Source: Selenomonas ruminantium subsp. ruminantium ATCC 12561 (GTDB taxonomy: Bacteria > Bacillota > Negativicutes > Selenomonadales > Selenomonadaceae). Taken from it: 64,000 bases of DNA. The translations under genes and the position numbers were made by a program. Where the stretch lies: positions 1-64,000 of the forward strand of contig NZ_AUJE01000015.1 of the NCBI RefSeq assembly GCF_000424065.1, read 5' to 3'. Positions within the stretch are counted from its first letter, which is position 1, and each line of letters begins with the position of its first letter. Positions 61,293 through 64,000 of this stretch are shown one piece after another. The notes beneath the pieces are model-generated. The model saw only the letters and a list, made by a program, of their open reading frames with translations, ran no database searches and was not told the DNA's origin.

Positions 61293-63242
61293 TTAGCGCA
61301 CCGTAGAACCGACAGGCATATCTACAGACAGTACCTTCAATTCGTCACCCTGTGAAGCAGCCAGTACCATGCCGTGAGACACAATACCGCGAATCTTGGC
61401 CGGTTTCAGATTGATGACCATAACGACATTCTTGCCCACCAATTCCGCAGGCTCATAATGTTTGGCAATGCCGGACACGATTTCGCGCTGTTCATCGCCC
61501 AGATCCACCGTGAGTTTCAGGAGTTTTTCCGTCTTGGGCACAGGTTCAGCCGCCAGGACCTTGACCACCCGCAACTGAATCTTGGCAAAATCGTCAATGC
61601 TGATTTCTGCATCATCAGCAGCCTGTTCCTTCTTAGCCTCTTTCTTTTCCTGCTTGTTTTTCTTAGCCGGTTTTTCCTGTTTGGCCGGTGCTTCTTCCTT
61701 TTCTACTTCGATGCGTGGGAAGAGCTGTTCCGGCGTGCCAACCTTGTGGCCGCCTTCGATGCCGCCCCAAGTCTTGATATCATCCAGCTGAACATCAGCA
61801 AACTCGCCCGACAGGTTAAGCTGCTGCCAGATGCGCTCTGCAGTAATGGGCATAAACGGGCTGATCAGCACGCTGATATGGCGCAGGGATTCAGCCAAAT
61901 TGTACATGACGTTAGCCAGTTCCTGTTTCTTGCTTTCGTCCTTAGCCAGTGCCCAGGGAGCCGTTTCATCAATATATTTGTTGGCCCGGCTGATAAAGGC
62001 CCAAACCTTCTTGATTGACAGGGAAAGTTCCATCTTTTCCATGTTTTCGGCAAAGTAAGCAACCGTTTCAGCGGCGTCAGCCTTGAGGCTCTTGTCCACT
62101 TCGCTTTCGCCCTGCGGAGCAGTCAGTATGCCGTTCTGGAACTTGCCCACCATGTTGAGGGTGCGGTGCAGCAGGTTGCCAAGGTCGTTGGCCAAATCGC
62201 TGTTGATGCGGCCAATCAGGGCATCACGGCTGAAGTTACCATCCTGACCGAGGTTGATTTCCCGGAGCAGGAAATAGCGGATAGCATCAGCACCGAACTC
62301 GTCAATGAGGCCAATGGGGTCGATGACATTGCCCTTGGACTTACTCATCTTGTCACCATCGACAATCAGCCAGCCATGGCCGTAAACCTTTTTCGGCATC
62401 GGCAGGTCGAGAGCCATGAGGATACAGGGCCAGATGATGGTATGGAAACGCACGATTTCCTTGCCCACGAGGTGCAAATCAGCCGGCCAGTACTTGTTGA
62501 ATTTCTCCTGGTCATCGAGGAAGCCAATCGGCGTCAGGTAGTTGGTCAGCGCATCGAACCACACATAGATAACGTGCTTTTCATCAATGGGTACCGGAAT
62601 CCCCCAGTCAAAGGACGTACGGGAAATGCAGAGGTCTTCGAGTCCCTGCTTGATAAAGTTAATCATCTCATTGCGGCGGGATACCGGCTGAATGAAGTCT
62701 GGATGTTCTTCAATATAGGCGAGAATCTTATCCTGATAATTGCTCATCTTAAAGAAGTAGGCTTCTTCGGAAACCTCCTGCACAGGACGGCCGCAGTCCG
62801 GGCAGCAGCCGTTTTCATCGAGCTGATGTTCCGTCCAATAGCTTTCGCAGGGCGTGCAGTAAAGCCCCTTGTAAGAGCCTTTGTAGATATCGCCTTTTTC
62901 ATAGATGCGGCGGAAAATTTCCTGCACAACCTTTTCATGGCGCTTTTCCGTCGTGCGGATAAAGTCATCATTACTGATATTGAGCTTCTGCCAGAGATTT
63001 TGGAAGCCAGCCACGATTTTATCCGTGTACTCAATGGGCTTAATACCAGCTTCTTCGGCCTTCTGCTGAATCTTCTGGCCGTGTTCGTCCGAACCAGTCA
63101 GGAAAAATACATCATCCCCGGCCAGACGGTGGTAGCGGGCAATGGAATCCGCAATGGTCGTGCAGTAAGCATGACCGATGTGCAGCTTGGCACTGGGATA
63201 GTAAATCGGCGTGGTAATGTAAAATGGTTTCTTTTCAGACAT
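61293..63242 (-). CDS. metG: Methionyl-tRNA synthetase
   Basis: Charges tRNA-Met. 649 residues, class I. HIGH motif in KLHIGHAYC and KMSKS motif in DGDKMSKSKGN are present, with the CTPCESYW and CCPDC zinc region between. A Lys- and Glu-rich linker joins the C-terminal tRNA-binding (EMAP II-like) domain (about 545-649), which allows dimer formation. It starts an operon with tatD. Confidence 0.96.
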   Translation of the reverse strand: MSEKKPFYITTPIYYPSAKLHIGHAYCTTIADSIARYHRLAGDDVFFLTGSDEHGQKIQQKAEEAGIKPIEYTDKIVAGFQNLWQKLNISNDDFIRTTEKRHEKVVQEIFRRIYEKGDIYKGSYKGLYCTPCESYWTEHQLDENGCCPDCGRPVQEVSEEAYFFKMSNYQDKILAYIEEHPDFIQPVSRRNEMINFIKQGLEDLCISRTSFDWGIPVPIDEKHVIYVWFDALTNYLTPIGFLDDQEKFNKYWPADLHLVGKEIVRFHTIIWPCILMALDLPMPKKVYGHGWLIVDGDKMSKSKGNVIDPIGLIDEFGADAIRYFLLREINLGQDGNFSRDALIGRINSDLANDLGNLLHRTLNMVGKFQNGILTAPQGESEVDKSLKADAAETVAYFAENMEKMELSLSIKKVWAFISRANKYIDETAPWALAKDESKKQELANVMYNLAESLRHISVLISPFMPITAERIWQQLNLSGEFADVQLDDIKTWGGIEGGHKVGTPEQLFPRIEVEKEEAPAKQEKPAKKNKQEKKEAKKEQAADDAEISIDDFAKIQLRVVKVLAAEPVPKTEKLLKLTVDLGDEQREIVSGIAKHYEPAELVGKNVVMVINLKPAKIRGIVSHGMVLAASQGDELKVLSVDMPVGSTVR

Positions 63243-63298
63243 GGAAAATGATCCTCCTTATATTGCACCCGCAAATGATTCGGGCGTTGTATCCGCTG

Positions 63299-64000
63299 TT
63301 ACTTCTTGGGCAGCATAACCACCGCTACAGGCAGGTTGGATGCCCCCGGCGGGGAAAATTCAAAGACGGTTTCGCTTCGGCCCACACTCTCGCCCAAAGG
63401 CGCAAGTTCGGTATTTTTAGCCAGCTGCCATGTACCGGCTTCCCGCTGCGCCTGAACGGTATCGCTTTCCGGAGCAGTCCGGTCACCAAAGTAAGCACGC
63501 TCTCCCGGCGTCGGAAACAGGGTATAGGTCTTAGTGGCCTGGAAGCTGCGCATAGCACCGGCATAAGTGCCGCCCAAGGGACTTAAATAATAATCCACTT
63601 TTCCGGTCTGCACCGGCAGTTCAATGCGGTAATTGATGCCATAGTTACCGTAGTTGGTCACGGCACTGCCATCGGTGGCGTCAATTCCCGTACGATATTT
63701 ATCCGATTTATCATCGGCCAGCATAAAATAAACGCCGCCGTCCTCACCAGGATTATAGACCTTCTTGGCCGACAACACGCGATTCATGCCCTTAAACGTG
63801 CCTCGCAGACGCATTTCGTCCTTGGGCAGTACGGGCAGATTCTCCGCCGCCGTCACAGGGTCGCCATAAGCGTCCAGCATGATAACCGAAACCAGCACCG
63901 AATGGTCTGCATGGAAGTCAAATACACCATAGGTCAGTTCACCCGGCTGTAAAATAGTCATATTCATATTTTCCTGCAATAAGCGGGACATACCGGGTTG
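63299..64000 (-). CDS. Beta-rich protein of unknown family, 5' end outside the window
   Basis: The C-terminal 234 residues of a protein whose frame is open to the window edge (an ATG at 63991 could be an internal Met). It is rich in beta-type sequence, with segments such as VYFMLADDKSDKYRTG, NYRIELPVQTGKVDYYLSP and TVFEFSPPGASNLPVAVVML. It could be exported, perhaps with an N-terminal domain outside the window, but I do not recognise a family. It is directly upstream of metG on the same strand, 57 bases away. Confidence 0.6.
   Translation of the reverse strand, partial: QPGMSRLLQENMNMTILQPGELTYGVFDFHADHSVLVSVIMLDAYGDPVTAAENLPVLPKDEMRLRGTFKGMNRVLSAKKVYNPGEDGGVYFMLADDKSDKYRTGIDATDGSAVTNYGNYGINYRIELPVQTGKVDYYLSPLGGTYAGAMRSFQATKTYTLFPTPGERAYFGDRTAPESDTVQAQREAGTWQLAKNTELAPLGESVGRSETVFEFSPPGASNLPVAVVMLPKK

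Overview
The window looks like chromosome from a diderm Firmicute of the class Negativicutes, most probably a Selenomonas-like rumen or gut anaerobe. Supporting signs are an SLH-domain outer-membrane porin of the OmpM type, an NrfHA cytochrome pair, Firmicute-type sugar regulation (LevR with a mannose-family PTS; LacI, DeoR and AraC regulators) and strong AGGAGG ribosome sites. Taxonomy is inferred from gene content. No rRNA, tRNA or CRISPR array was seen, and most genes lie on the minus strand.

Layout: 1-1.3 kb, the end of an IS3-family element that has cut nrfA, beside intact nrfH. 1.4-5.9 kb, a pentose operon (rbsD, lacI-type regulator, fucP-like symporter, DUF4867 gene, rbsK). 6-8.3 kb, ilvBN. 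8.4-11.1 kb, a chemoreceptor next to an orphan sugar-binding lipoprotein. 11.1-20.8 kb, housekeeping genes (CorC/HlyC family, DEAD-box helicase, DUF4127, topB, DUF1232, DUF2325, PAP2), with three dispersed structured repeats in the gaps. 20.9-28.4 kb, lysA, three tandem paralogous membrane diguanylate cyclases and pfkA.

28.6-34.4 kb holds a mannose-family PTS (IIA, IIB, IIC, IID) with its LevR activator and a clear sigma-54 promoter. 34.4-42.4 kb is a glycoside-use operon (GPH transporter, SLH porin, GH3, beta-phosphoglucomutase, GH1) with a divergent AraC regulator. 42.4-45.2 kb is an AT-rich stretch of four small secreted proteins of unknown function, followed by three tandem hairpin repeats. 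45.7-54.8 kb is a full L-rhamnose pathway (rhaB, rhaA, rhaD, transporter, rhaM, GH78) with a divergent DeoR regulator. 55.3-59.4 kb is a second GH78-GPH transporter pair with its own AraC regulator. The right end holds a 3D-domain protein, tatD, metG and a gene cut by the window edge.

Functionally the window is a carbohydrate scavenging region: extracellular or periplasmic oligosaccharides and rhamnosides cross a porin and symporters, are split by GH1, GH3 and GH78 enzymes, and feed glycolysis through beta-phosphoglucomutase, PfkA and the rhamnose pathway. The least explained material is the set of intergenic structured repeats. In two families the core or loop is conserved while the long terminal stems differ between copies and stay base-paired.
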